Shown here one piece after another: positions 36,643 through 48,498 of a DNA stretch of 64,000 bases. Location of the stretch: NCBI GenBank assembly GCA_951799445.1, contig OX637296.1, forward strand, positions 7,750,001 to 7,814,000. The letters run 5' to 3'. Position 1 is the stretch's first letter, and each line of letters begins with the position of its first letter. The notes beneath the pieces are model-generated. The model searched no databases and was not told the origin of the DNA. It saw only the letters and a program-made list of their open reading frames with translations. The translations under genes were made by a program, and so were the position numbers. The stretch is from Pseudisothecium myosuroides (lineage: Eukaryota > Streptophyta > Bryopsida > Hypnales > Lembophyllaceae).

Positions 36643-37460
36643 TAACTTGTGTGTTTTTTCAAGTGAAAAGACAATTCTATATATACACATGGGGTGGTAG
36701 GAGGTAGAACAACCTATGTGGGATAAATAATTTAGAATTTGTAGTTTCTTAAGCATTCATAGTTAAGTCAAAAACAAAGAATTGTGTTAAAAGTAAAATT
36801 TCAGATCACATTTAGGCATAGTAAAATAAGTTTTCTTAAAAACTTTGAACTACAAAAAGTTGGTAAATGAAGATAAATTTCACCTCCAAAAATCCGTTTG
36901 GAATTTTGAATCTCCAATCAAAAGTTATGGACAAATTTGAGAGAGGATTTTTTTAAATGTTAAAGAAAAAAGGTCCATTTCAAACCCTCTCTCAAATTTG
37001 TCCATAACTTTTGATTGGAGATTCAAAATGCCAAACGGATCTTTGGAGGTGAAACTTATCTTCATTTACCAACTTTTTGTAGTTCAAAGTTTTTTTGAGA
37101 AAATTTATTCTACTATGCCTAAATGTGGTCTGAAATTCGACTTTTAACACAATTCTTTATTTTTGACTTAACTTTGAATACTTGAGAAACTACAAATTCT
37201 AAAATATTTATCCCACATGGGTTGTTCTACCTCCTACCACCCCATGTGTATATATAGAATTGTCTTTTCACTTGGAAATCCAAAGAGTTTTTGGTTTTGT
37301 ATGAATTCAAGCTAAATGCTTGGTTCATTTTTTTTTCATTTTTTTAATGTGTTTTGTTATGTTACAAAACACCCCCAAAAAAAATGAAAAAAAAATGAAC
37401 CAAGCATTTAGCTTGAATTCACACAAAACCAAAAATATTTTGAGTTTTCAAAACACACAA
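36643..37460. repeat. Foldback element with ~290-bp arms
   Basis: The left arm 36660-36946 and right arm 36986-37274 are near-identical inverted copies separated by ~39 nt. A second hairpin follows at 37294-37432 around TGAATTCAAGCTAAATGC and its inverse. Outer TTGTGTGTTTT (36648 region) and AAAACACACAA (37450 region) may be the termini. There is no coding capacity. A transcript would fold into long double-stranded RNA, a natural dicer substrate. Confidence 0.75.
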
Positions 37461-37606
37461 TGTACGGGTGCAGAACGTTTAATGTGTTTTATTTAATAAG
37501 TGTATGAACTTTGATTTTGTTTTAAATTTAATTGTACCTTGAATTGTTATGGCTAGCTGACTGACTCATTGACAAAATCGACGTGTGTATATTAGCTACT
37601 AATGTT

Positions 37607-37661
37607 GTGGTATATTCCACACCATCTCATCCGGCGGATGAAATGGTGTGGAATATATCAC
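37607..37661. repeat. 55-bp hairpin
   Basis: GTGGTATATTCCACACCAT is inverted as ATGGTGTGGAATATATCAC with one mismatch, and the 17-nt loop contains CATCCGGCGGATG, itself a palindrome. Confidence 0.65.
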
Positions 37662-37758
37662 ACCATTCCGTGCGGGGGAAGGCAGCCTAGCAATCTGCTA
37701 CTGAATGTTATGTGATCTTATTGTTAATCTGTTTGAGTATATCTTTACAAAATTTTAA

Positions 37759-38674
37759 CCCCTAATGGCCCAAGGTCTTTTGTCTGCCAAAAAAACACTA
37801 ATAACTGCCATTTCTATAGCAAAAAGTAAAGAAAAATTTAAAAATGTTTTTTTTTAATATTTGACCATAGGATCTTATACCTAACTAGTATGAGAATGTA
37901 TGGAAAAAATTTCCAGAATTTTCGACCGTACAAATTGCAAGATATCTGCGTTTAAAGTGAAAAAAACAAGTTTTTTAGCACATTCCAGGACTAGATTTTT
38001 CGATTTTGAACATTTTTAACTTTAAATTTTTGCTCTACAGAGTTTTGAGCTTTAAATCTTTATAGTGGAGAATTGAATTGAGAGTCTAGGAAAAAAAATT
38101 CAAAAAAAATTAGATTTCATTCCTAAAAGAATTGTTAAGTAGAAGTAGGTACAAGATAGAAGGAAAATCTAAAAGATTAATATCTTTTAAATGGAATTAA
38201 AATGCACTAATCCCAATGGTGAGATTATTCTAGCAAGTAACTTGAACCATGTGGAATTTTAATTCTTTTAATTGCAAAAACTTGACATTCAAAAATGAAT
38301 CCTACAAGTTATTTTTTCAAGAAGATGCTCTAATTGCCCAAAAAACAAGATTGTCCATAAATTTCTCATAACAAATCCAAATGGAATGAATCAAAGCTTT
38401 CTAGATAGACAAAAATATAATCTATGAGAAAAAAAATTCAAAAAAAAATTCAAATTTTTGAATATTTTTTTGTTGCCCCCTCTCCCTTGTTTTGAGCTTA
38501 TTTGGACATAACTTTTGTTCCCGGACATCGATTGAAAAAAAATTAATAATCCAGCAAAGCTTATCAGTTTTTCTATCTTCAAAAAAATATTCAAAAGATC
38601 ACGACTAAAATCAGCCCATAGATACTTGCCCAAAATCCCATTTGTCCACAGAAGAGACAATGGACCTTTAGGGG
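37759..38674 (+). mobile_element. Family A element A5 (916 bp)
   Basis: TTAA at 37755-37758 and 38675-38678; ends CCCCTAATGGCCCAAGG and CAATGGACCTTTAGGGG. The interior blocks are in family order. Non-coding. Confidence 0.87.
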
Positions 38675-38678
38675 TTAA

Positions 38679-40335
38679 AGAGCAAAACCCTACTGATTGC
38701 AAGATTGTAATGCTTAAACTTCAAAAATTAGGTGAAATTTTTTAGCACTTCTTAGAGGTAAAGTTTTGTCTTTCAATATTTTTAGAAAAAATACGTGTGC
38801 CCCAATATTTGTGCATTTTGGTTTGCATGTTGGAAATTGGGTTGAAAACACATGAAATTTTTTTTAACAAAGAATAATCCTATATTCCTCTTAAAAGTAA
38901 ATTTCTAAATGTATGGTGAAATTAACCCCTAAAGTTCCTTGACTATGTTCTCACCAAAAATGCTCCAAAACTGCCATTTCTAGTACAAGTACTAAAATTT
39001 TGAAAAATATCATTTTTGGACACATGTAACCATAGGATCTTGTAGTACTCTGATTTGAAAATATGTAGAAAAAATTTCAAAAAATTTCTATCGTGTAGAT
39101 TGGAAGATATTAGCATTTAAAGTGGCAAAAGTCTTTTTTTGGGCCCTGCAAAAAAACGGGCAGCTGCACTTCACAAGGTCAAATTATTATGAAAAAATTT
39201 CCAAAATGGTTGTGCTTCTTTGGATTCATTCTTCAGGGCAAGTTGGCTACATGCTTGAACATTTTCAGACTATTTGGAATTGTACAACATATAGAAAAAA
39301 AATAGCAAGTAGAAAGAAGTAGAGAATGGTTCAAAACACTAAATTGTTAAGACGTCAATTATGGAATTGAAAAATGCCAATCCCACTGGTTGCAATGTTG
39401 TAATAAACAATCTACATCCTACAATTTTATTTTTTTTGAAAAATATTGAAAATTGAGTGAAATAAACGACTTCAAAGTTTATTTTAGAGTAGACAATCCA
39501 TAACTACCCAAAAACTAAAATTCTTCATAACGTTTGACTCATTGATCAGAATGGAATGATTCAAAGTTTTCCACGTATATAAAAAATCTAATAAACCAAT
39601 TTCAAAATTTTATTTTTGAAAAAAGTGATTTTTTTTTATCTGCCCGGACTGCCCGAGTTGAGAAACAAACAACATATTAGGCCATAACTTTTGACTCGTA
39701 TTTTCAAATGTCATGAAATTTGGTGCATATGAAAGATATTCCTCGTCTCCACCTTCTTTAAAAAATTCAGCCCAAAATATGCAAATCTCCAGTCACAGGT
39801 ACTTGACCAAAATTTCTATGTTGCCAAAAAACGCATGTTGGTCCTTTAGGAGTTAAGATTTGTCAATCCTAATGGTGAAAATGTTCTAATAAGTAACACA
39901 TATCCAATGTATTTTTATTTATTTGAAAATTCTTCTAATTGAGGTAAAAAAAAAAACTTGTAAAATAAAACTATGTTTTAATTTCTTCATTGCCTATAAA
40001 AAAAAAGTATCCATAACTTTCATCTCATTAATTTGAAGATGATGATATAATTTTTTTGGTACAAGAGTTTGTCAATCCAATCAAATGAAAAATTAATAAT
40101 TTCTATAATTAATAGAAATGTATGTTTTTAGTTGCCCACTTTGACATTTGACATCACATAAGTCATTATAACTTTGTCAATATTATTGGAATGACATGAA
40201 ACAAAGTTTCACATGTAGAGCATGATGATACGGAATTACCATTAAAAAATTCTAAAAAAATTCTAAAATTTGAATTCAAAAGAGCCTACCCAAGTTCTCA
40301 AAAAGCCCAAAGTGGGCTCTTTAAAACTTTAGGGA
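38679..40335 (+). mobile_element. Relic of an old family A-like element around B2
   Basis: 38679-38921 (GATTGCAAGATTGTAATGC...) and 39857-40335 ('CCTAATGGTGAAAATGTTCT', 'CCATAACTTTCATCTCATTA', ending AAACTTTAGGGA before TTAA at 40336) follow the family A order. B2 is inserted at TTAA between them, and A5 abuts the left, so the left end is displaced or lost. Divergence is high. Confidence 0.5.
38926..39852 (+). mobile_element. Family B element B2 (927 bp)
   Basis: TTAA at 38922-38925 and 39853-39856; left end CCCCTAAAGTTCCTTGAC, right end TTGGTCCTTTAGGAG. It provides the uninterrupted reference for B1. Non-coding. Confidence 0.87.
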
Positions 40336-40868
40336 TTAAACATATCACTTACTCATGTAACTCTACCAACATTCACACATTTCTTTCATGAACCTTGCAA
40401 CCATTCATAAAACCTTTTGGGTACTATTGCATTGCAACAAGCTCCATTCTAATATGAATAAACTATGAATTTCAAGTTTATTAAACATTGATATGATTTC
40501 CCAAAACCTATTGCAAACAATCATATTCATACGCAAGTGTACATTTTAGGCAAGAATATCTAGGGTCATTTTTGAAACATGTTACGTTATTTACAACTAC
40601 CAAAATGACCAATTGTTGTCACCTTGACTGACTTGACCTTGTTCTGGGTTTTTTTACCACCAGAACTTTAAATTCACGGGACAACCAGGTAACCACCTTC
40701 ACATCCCAAGTCAAAAATGGGTCCAACACAGGTGCAAACTGAAGGTACTGACAGGGGTCTCTATCTCCGCTAAGCTATAAGCAACCAAGTTTGGGAATAC
40801 AGTGTTGGTTACTAATGGTCGGGTGCAAGTGGAGCGGGACAAAGACTTGTATTTACTCCGCATATGAT

Positions 40869-41247
40869 GGAAACACCCAAAATCGTCAATATTAGCAATT
40901 CAGCATAGTTGGAGGCATTTTTTCTGAATTATAATATTTTTGTAGTATTAGTGAGTGAAAATCATGAATATTAAAAAATAAAAATAAAAATTTGGATGTG
41001 GTATGTAATTTCTATGATTTTTCAAAGTGCCGTCTCCCTAGACCACTGAAACTGTTACATAGGTGCACCCTAAACTGAAATCTGCAAAAATTAGTAGTCA
41101 ACAAATCAGAGTGAAGTATGTGTCCTTCAACTTCATCAACAAATCAAAGTTAAGCATCTATAGGACAGATTAACAAATGTCTAGGGACACATTTAGTGGA
41201 CCTTTAGGAAACAGGAATGGGAGCAGGGATGCTTTTGGGTGTTTCTA
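40869..41247 (+). mobile_element. Family F MITE, copy F1
   Basis: It begins GGAAACACCCAAAATCG and ends CTTTTGGGTGTTTC, an inverted pair. It contains 'ATTCAGCATAGTTGGAGGCA', 'GTGAAAATCATGAATATT' and 'CCTAAACTGAAATCTGCAAA' blocks shared with 49450-50740 and 61618-62713. The nearby CGCATA on both sides could be a target duplication. Non-coding. Confidence 0.65.
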
Positions 41248-41252
41248 CGCAT

Positions 41253-44072
41253 ACTACAAGTTAGGGCAAGCAACGACAAATTGATAGCGGATCCGAGGTG
41301 CTTGGTATAGGTAGTCTGCTCTTGAAGCAACCTCTTACGAACTGATTGCATTTGGGGGAAGCTAAACTCCTTGAAACAATTATTGGTGAATTTTCATAGG
41401 AAGAAAAATGAAATTGGCATCTATCCACCCCAAGCTGCTTCAAATTTTTGGACCTTCACGGAGTTAGTTACAAATTTTTGAAGTGGAAACGCAGTAGTCA
41501 CTCAAAACAATCCCCTCCTAAAATGTGCACTATTGATACATTGAAGAAAGCAAAATGTACCTCTGTGTTAGTGATCACTTTTAGAGCAAGGTCACTTTTA
41601 GGGCACCCTACCTTATACATTTTGGGATACAAGGACCTCCGCATCAATGGGTTGAACATTATTATGCTGCCAGCCAGTCAGAGAGTTTGTTACTTGCGGT
41701 AGCCCTAACTTATTTGGTGGAGGAAGTCCTGAATTATGTGAAGTGTCGTTGTTGTCCTGTTTTCGGTTTGAACGGAGTCAAGACAACGGAGTTTCATGCA
41801 CTTTGTACTGTCAACAAGATGAAATTTCTTGAATAATATTGGATGAGAATTTCTGTCATTGCCCTCGATAGGCACCTTGTTGGGTGGCCTCGCTATCACC
41901 ATCTTGTACAGTGGATTTGACAATGCACACCACAGTCTAGCCAAGAGCAGATCAAAGTTGAAATATGAATTTTTGAAAGTGCTGAAAATGTTGTACCCTA
42001 AATCGACCCTAAAATCTCTCATGTCTGGAGGCCTTACATTTTAGGCAAGAATCTAAATGGGACGGTTTTGCAAACAAATTGCAATTGCAAGCAATTATCT
42101 TATTGACCCTGTCTCAATATTGACTCCAAAATTATGAGCACAAATAGTAAAGGATGACTTGGTAGACAACCTTTGACTCAAGGAAGACACCATTGAATGG
42201 GTGTGATTAGAATTATTCTAAAAGTCATGAAACTTCACCCTCCATTTGGTTCCTAGTTCAAGTAATTTTCTAAATTGCATTTGAATTCTTATTCAAGTTG
42301 CGGGTTTTTCTATGACAACAATGCATGATCAATTGCAATCTAATGACATTGAGTTGTAGTCTTCTGCAATTGAGGTTTACATCTTGCAATTTGCGAACTA
42401 GAGAGAACAAGATGAAAGGATTGCTAAAATACCATGGCAAACCTAAAACTTTCAATTCTTCCAATTCTTGGCCATCAATTCTTAAGTAAGAACTTATTTG
42501 TTGGGCTTCTAAACCCTTTTGTTCAATCACAGAATGTATATATACCTTGTCCTATTTATGATTGTATTGTGCACAACCTTCTATAAGTTTTCCTTGGACA
42601 CAACTATTTCTTCTAATGCTTCAACCAATACTATCATGTATATTGTTCAAAGAAAACTATATAACTGATACAAATTCATGACTCCTACACAAGCCCATAG
42701 TACCTGCTGCAATAGAACTCCCATCACTCAATAGGTCCTTGACCACTTGACAAAATGAATTTAGAGAGGGTCTGCACATTAGAGAGGGTCTACACATGTA
42801 GTCTTGGCACCTTGAGTTTTGTTGATTTCTTGTCAAAGGACACTTGTCGAGCTCATTGTATAGTACCATTTTTTTGTTTTTGTTTTTGTTTTTAAGACAT
42901 GACTGTGGGGACCGGATGCATTACAAAGGTTTATTGAGTCATGGAAAGTGTACTTATGGGAGTTCTATTGTATTGCAAATGCCAAACTTGTACTAACAAC
43001 TATACATACAAAGTTTTCATTTGGCTAAAGTGCCCATTTTCTCCACCTTTACATATGAAGTCTGCCCAATGTATCCAACTCCGGAGCTTCTAACCTTGCT
43101 TTCACATCAATCTTCATTCATTCTTGCCCTTTTTCGTATAACAAAACTTGACCACAACTAGTGGAAACATGGATTGCATCAAACAAGGGAAGTGACTCAC
43201 AGGAAGACATGACAAATTAAATGAGTGGTATGGTATTCTTGTTGCCATTTCCTTGATCTGCACAGACCATGTTCCCACTCATGAAATTCAAAGAAATTTT
43301 CAAATCAATGCGGCTTAGATTTAGAGTTACAATAAACACATGTAGGTAAAAGCATCACGCAATAGTTTTATGGATCTAGATAGCGTAGCTTGGAATAAAT
43401 TTGAAAATTATTGAACTTGGACTACGTCATGTGAATGATTTTGATGATGGAAGGAGTCACAAGTAGTATTCTGGTTGAAGATGTTCTCCCACAAGAGAGT
43501 AGTAACTTTGTACTTAACCTTATGACTAATTCATCTATTCATATGCAGTACAAAACACGTCAAAAATGTATGAAAGTAGTATAATGGAGTGAGCTTTCCT
43601 CTCTGCATTGCAGTGAAGTTGAGCAAAATTTTCATGTGAAAAGCACAACAGAGATCCATTTAGAATTGCAATGGCAGAAGTGATTACAAATTCCCAAAGT
43701 CAACCCTCCAAGTTAGCCCTTGAGTGATGCTGAGGATCAAAAGTGTCTAATGGATGACTTCATTGTGATTACAAATTCTCAAAGTCAACTCTTCAAGTTA
43801 GCCCTTCAGCAATGCTGAGGACCAAAAGTGTACAATGGATGATTTCATTGTTCACTATAGGCACAAAGAATGTACCTACTAGTTCAATAATCAGAGTATT
43901 TTGGTGACTACTTTGGTCATAGGAGGTCGCGTCCTTCCAAGGTTAGAGTCGTGCGCATAAAATTCTAGAGCACACTAAACGTATACCCTGCCTTTGGCGT
44001 GTGTGAGCTCATTGCATTCATTGTCTGCCATTCAACCATTTAGATTTACATATTCTCTTCAGATTGATGTAA
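41253..44072. other. Intergenic DNA, no gene seen
   Basis: 41445-41660 is the second copy of the repeat found in the last bHLH intron, and a MITE lies at 42710-42970. The frame at 41705-42022 (minus) has reasonable composition but no domain I recognise. 43670-43860 contains two ~95-bp similar segments beginning TGATTACAAATTCYCAAAG, a short direct duplication. Confidence 0.45.
42710..42970. mobile_element. Family N MITE, copy 1
   Basis: CAATAGAACTCCCATCACTC at the left is inverted by TATGGGAGTTCTATTG at the right. An internal TTGACAAAATGAATTTAGAG block recurs inverted in 48499-48816. Non-coding. Confidence 0.5.
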
Positions 44073-44321
44073 GGTAGGCATCCCCCAAACCGCCACATTT
44101 TCCTACTATATCTAGTTACTATTATTAGACTGGTCAAAATTTCATATTTTCTAGAATAAAAGGAGGTTCCAACGCACCAAAGAACACAACATTTGGATAT
44201 TGTATGCAAAAGTTATAAAGGGTCAAAGTTTTTTTTGGTAGAGGTTCTACAACTGCTTCTTCCACATAGATACAAATTGATTTTGGAGATGTACCTAAAG
44301 TGATGATGGTGGTTTTGGGTT
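44073..44321 (-). repeat. Family G element, copy 4
   Basis: Inverted relative to the other G copies: GGTAGGCATCCCCC at one end, then 'AGGAGGTTCCAACGCACCAA', 'TGCAAAAGTTATAAAGGGTC', 'TCTTCCACATAGATAC' and 'GTGATGATGGTGGTTTTGGG'. Non-coding. Confidence 0.6.
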
Positions 44322-44729
44322 AGTGGCACATTTGGGGGGAACCCTCTTTAAGTTGGAGATTCAATTGAAAGAACTCCAAAGCTCTAAGTTGATATCCTAT
44401 GGACTAGGTAATATGAAAGGAGAGCATCGTTAGAATGTCGTTTCTTATAATGAGACTCTACTTTCATAGTACAGGATATATCTCCAATAGTTGAATCTTG
44501 ATTAATCATGCTCAATCAAGGGTCTAAAAGAAAGACTTTACAATGCTAAAGTAGTTGAAGAGAGGGTCAAATTAACCATGTAAGGATGTTGCGGACCAGA
44601 GTAGTCCGATGGATGATAGAAAATCCTTCTATGTAAGACAAAAGCGCATATGTTCATCCTTAGACTTTTGTGTGAAAAATGAAGTCTTGCACAATAGTTT
44701 GACTTCCAATGAGTGCATTTGTTTTTTAA

Positions 44730-45661
44730 CCCCTAAAGGCCCAAGGCCTTTTTCTGCCAAAAAACACTCAAAACTGCCATTTCTATAGCAAAGTATAAAA
44801 AATATTTAAAAATATTTTTTTTGAACATCTAACCATAGGATCTTACACCTAACTAGTATGAGAATGTATGGAAAAATTTTCAGAATTTTTGACCGCACAG
44901 ATTGCAAGAAATCTGCGTTTAAAGTGAAAAAAACAAGTTTTTCAGCACATTGCGGGGCTAGATTTTTTGGCTTTAAACATTTTTAACTTAAAATTTTTGC
45001 ACTACAGCGTTTTGAGCTTTAAATCTTTATTGTAGAGAATTGGGTTGAGAGTCTAGGAAAAAAGAAAATTCAAAAAAACTTAATTATCATTCTTAAAAAA
45101 ATTGTTAAGTAGAAGTAGGTACAAGATAGAAGGAAAATCTAAAATATTCATATTTTTTAGATGGAATTAAAATGCACTAATCCAAATGGTGAGATTGTTC
45201 TAGCAAGTAAATTAAACCACGTAAAAAAGAAAAATTTGAAAAATTTGAAAAATTGCATTCAGAAATGAATCCTACAAGTTATTTTTTTCAAGAAGATGCT
45301 ATAACTGCCCGAAAAACAAGAATATCCATAACTTTCTCATAACAAATCCAAATGAAATGAATTAAAGCTTTCCAGATAGGCAAAAATATAATCTACAAGA
45401 AAAAAAATATTTAAAAAAAAAATTCAAATTTTTGTCCATTTTTTTTTGGCTGCCCAGGCTGCCCGCCGTCCCCTGTTTTGAGCTTTTTTGGTCATAACTA
45501 TTGTTCCCGGGCACCGATTGTGAAAAAAATTATATTCCCACAAAGCTTATCAGTTATTCTATCTTCAAAAAAAGTTTCAAAAAATCAGGACAAAATTTCA
45601 GCCCGTAGGTACCTGCCCGAAATCCCATTTGTCCCCCGAAGGGACAATGGGCCTTTAGGGG
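44730..45661 (+). mobile_element. Family A element A6 (932 bp)
   Basis: TTAA at 44726-44729 and 45662-45665; ends CCCCTAAAGGCCCAAGG and CAATGGGCCTTTAGGGG. The right end keeps the GTCCCCCGAAGGGAC hairpin. It is the same length as A2. Non-coding. Confidence 0.9.
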
Positions 45662-45665
45662 TTAA

Positions 45666-46478
45666 AACCCTAAAGTCCCAAGAGTCCCCTCAGAGGGCTC
45701 TTGAAGGTTTGGGTACCTATGATCTCAATTTTTGACATGGTTTTTTGAAACTTTTTGTGGAGATGAGGTGTCTGAAGAGCTTTACGAGTACATAATTTAT
45801 TTTCAAATTCAACTAATGGTTGACAAGTTACAACCATTTGGGGGAAAATGGGGGAGAGGAGGTAGCACATGCTTGTTGAATCTCATTGACTTTCACTAGA
45901 GTTGCTGGAATGGGCAAGGACCACTACAAAAAGGGGCTCCAAGTGCAAATTCTAATCCACATTAGGGGGTAGCTACTACCGTAGTGGATAACTGCTAGAT
46001 AGGAGGCTTGGAAATACTGTACATAATTAGCAAGTTCAATTTAAATTAATTAAAAAAAAGTGCTGAATTTTTTTGCTAATTTACAAATAAATGTAAAGAT
46101 GGCTTGCCACTAAAAAGTATAGAAATTCCATTGAGTCAAATACCAATTCACCAATTTGACCATCTCCCATTAAGAAAAAAATTTAACCTCAAAGATTGTA
46201 GTGCAAAAAAATTCAACAAACAACAATCAAAGTCATCTAAAATTCTCAAGTACAACAAAAAAAAACTAGTATTTTCACTTTGAATGCAAATATCTTTCAA
46301 TCTATATGGTCAAACTTCATTAAAAAAAAACTTTCTACATGATCTAATACGAGTTAAGTACAAGATCCTATAGTTACACTCTCAAGAAGTCCATCTTGTA
46401 AACTTTTTCGATCAACGCAATTGAAATGGTAGTTTTGAGTGTTTTTTGTATGAAAAAATGCCTTGGGGACTTTAGGGG
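45666..46478 (-). mobile_element. Family A element A7, internally deleted (~813 bp)
   Basis: It shares the TTAA at 45662-45665 with A6 and has its own at 46479-46482. It begins AACCCTAAAGTCCC (two extra A) and ends CTTGGGGACTTTAGGGG. The middle (about 45780-46170) is diverged or shortened. A6 probably jumped into the TTAA flanking A7, or the reverse. Confidence 0.68.
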
Positions 46479-46549
46479 TTAAGTAGATGATTTATCCTAT
46501 ATCCAAAAGGATGATTTCTATGGTGACCAGCTCATCTCTACAAAGTTAA

Positions 46550-46771
46550 CCCTTAAACGATGGGCTCATAACCGTGGAAATCATTTATTTTGTCACCGTA
46601 TGAATTGTTTGATTAAAATAATGCAAAAGCACTCATTTGGAAGTCAAACTGCTATAGATGATCTTCCCTTTTCTCACAAAATTTGGAGGATAAATAGTTG
46701 CACTTCTGTCCTGCACGAAGAGATTCTTTGTCATTCATCGGTCGGAAAACATCTTCTATGGCATTTATGGG
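46550..46771 (+). mobile_element. Family E copy E4 (222 bp)
   Basis: TTAA at 46546-46549 and 46772-46775; the left end CCCTTAAACGATGGGC and right end CATTTATGGG. It is clearly the sister of E1. It has landed in the TTAA that flanks E3. Confidence 0.85.
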
Positions 46772-46807
46772 TTAAATAGGTTTGAGTGTGCGCAGACTTC
46801 GTTTTAA

Positions 46808-47736
46808 TCCCTAAAGGACCAAGGCCTTTTTTCTGGCAAAAAACACTCAAAACTGCCATATCTACAGCAAAGAGTAAAAAAAAATTGAAAATTGTTTTTT
46901 TTTCACATCTAACCGTAGGATCTTACACCTAACTAGTATGAGAGTGTGTGGAAAAAATTTCAGAATTTTTGACCGCATAGATTGCAAGATATCTGCGTTT
47001 AAAGTGGAAAAAACAAGTTTTTCAGCACATTGCGGGACTAGATTTTTTTACTTTGAACATTTTTAACTTAAAATTTTTGCACTACACATTTTTTAGCTTT
47101 AAATCTTTATAGTGGAGAATTGAGTTGAGAGTCTAGGAAAAAAAACTCAAAAAAACTTAATTATCATTCTTAAAAAAATTGTTAAGTAGAAGTAGGTACG
47201 AGATAGAAGGAAAATCTAAAATATTCATATACTTTAGATGGAATTAAAATTCACTAATTCCAACGGTGAGATTGTTCTAGCAAGTAAATCAGACCATGTA
47301 AAAAAACAAAATTTGAAAAATTAAAAAAATTGCATTCAGAAATGAGTCCTACAAGTTATTTTTTTCAAGAAAATGCTCTAACTACCCGAAAAACAAGAAT
47401 GTCCATAACTTTCTCATAACAAATCCAAATGAAATGAATCAAAGCTTTCCAAATAGACAAAAATATAATCTATGAGAAAAAAAAATTCAAAAAAAAATTT
47501 CAAATTTTTGTCTATATTTTTTTGCTGTTTGGGCTGCCCCTAGTCCCTTGTTTTGAGCTTATTTGGTCATAACTTTTGTTCCTAGACACCAATTGTGAAA
47601 AAAATTATATTCCCACAAAGCTTATCAGTTTTTCTATCTCCAAAAAAAGTTTCAAAAAATCACAACAAAATTTCAGCCCGTAGGTACCTGCTCGAAAACG
47701 CATTTGTCCCCCGAAGGGACAATGGACCTTTAAGGG
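46808..47736 (+). mobile_element. Family A element A8 (929 bp)
   Basis: TTAA at 46804-46807 and 47737-47740; ends TCCCTAAAGGACCAAGG and CAATGGACCTTTAAGGG. Each end has one change from consensus. Non-coding. Confidence 0.87.
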
Positions 47737-47740
47737 TTAA

Positions 47741-48224
47741 CCAGTGAATTCAGCAAGCAGATTCTGATTATAAGGGCCCATTCACTAATTAAAGATGACA
47801 TTCTGTTTATGTTATGGTGCAAGTAAGTTATATGCACTCGGAACATGCCAAAATTTGAGGCAACCTCGGTAATTATACAAGAGGTGCCATATCCACAATG
47901 GCTTACCGTAACCAAGCTCCACATGTAGGTGAAGAGTAGCCCTCACACGTGGGGTTCCTCAGCAGCCTTCAAACTTCAAAGTTCAACACAAGTAAGAATC
48001 TTCTGGTCTACCTAATCGATGGGAGGAGCGCGATTTTCTTTTAATGAAGCCAGGGGAGCGGGATCAATTAAGGGAAGGGGGATCAGGCGTCGTTGTCGAC
48101 AGAACAGTAACGTGGTGGAATAGTTGACTAAGAAATCCCAGGGAAGGAGGACTGGTGGGGCGGAGCCATCAGGGTGGCCTTGACTATTACGCCTTCTTGG
48201 CTTAGTTTGCTGGGGACTGCCTAA
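47741..48224. other. Intergenic DNA, no gene seen
   Basis: More GC-balanced than its surroundings but with no supported frame or repeat; it runs into the CCCCT array. Confidence 0.4.
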
Positions 48225-48270
48225 CCCCTCCCCCTCCCCTCCCCTCCCCTCCCCTCCCCTCCCCTCCCCT
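48225..48270. repeat. (CCCCT)n microsatellite
   Basis: About nine CCCCT units in a row. The minus strand is runs of four or five G separated by A, a strong G-quadruplex candidate. Confidence 0.9.
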
Positions 48271-48498
48271 GAGACTCAAGGACTCCAATGCGACCACGGC
48301 CCTAATCATTTGTTTGCCCAAGGCTAATGTACCTCACTTCACTTGCCATGTGTCTCGGTAGCATTCGCTGTTGGGAGAATTGTTTGGCTGGATTCTACGA
48401 ATATTTACATCTGCATATAGTGTAGAGGGACCTTATGTGGACCCTTTTCATGAACACACTTAGAGAAGTTCACATTTACGTTTACCAAAACTTTATAT

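Larger units (their letters stand above)
44576..46545 (-). mobile_element. Family E copy E3, split by A6 and A7
   Basis: TTAA at 44572-44575 and 46546-46549. The left part (CCATGTAAGG... to 'ATAGTTTGACTTCCAATGAG') and right part ('GTAGATGATTTATCCTATAT' to 46545) match E2. Removing 44730-46482 leaves 217 bp. The insertion point equals that in E2. Confidence 0.78.

Noticed and set aside
41705..42022. 105-codon minus-strand frame
   Set aside because: No recognisable motif and no supporting exons.
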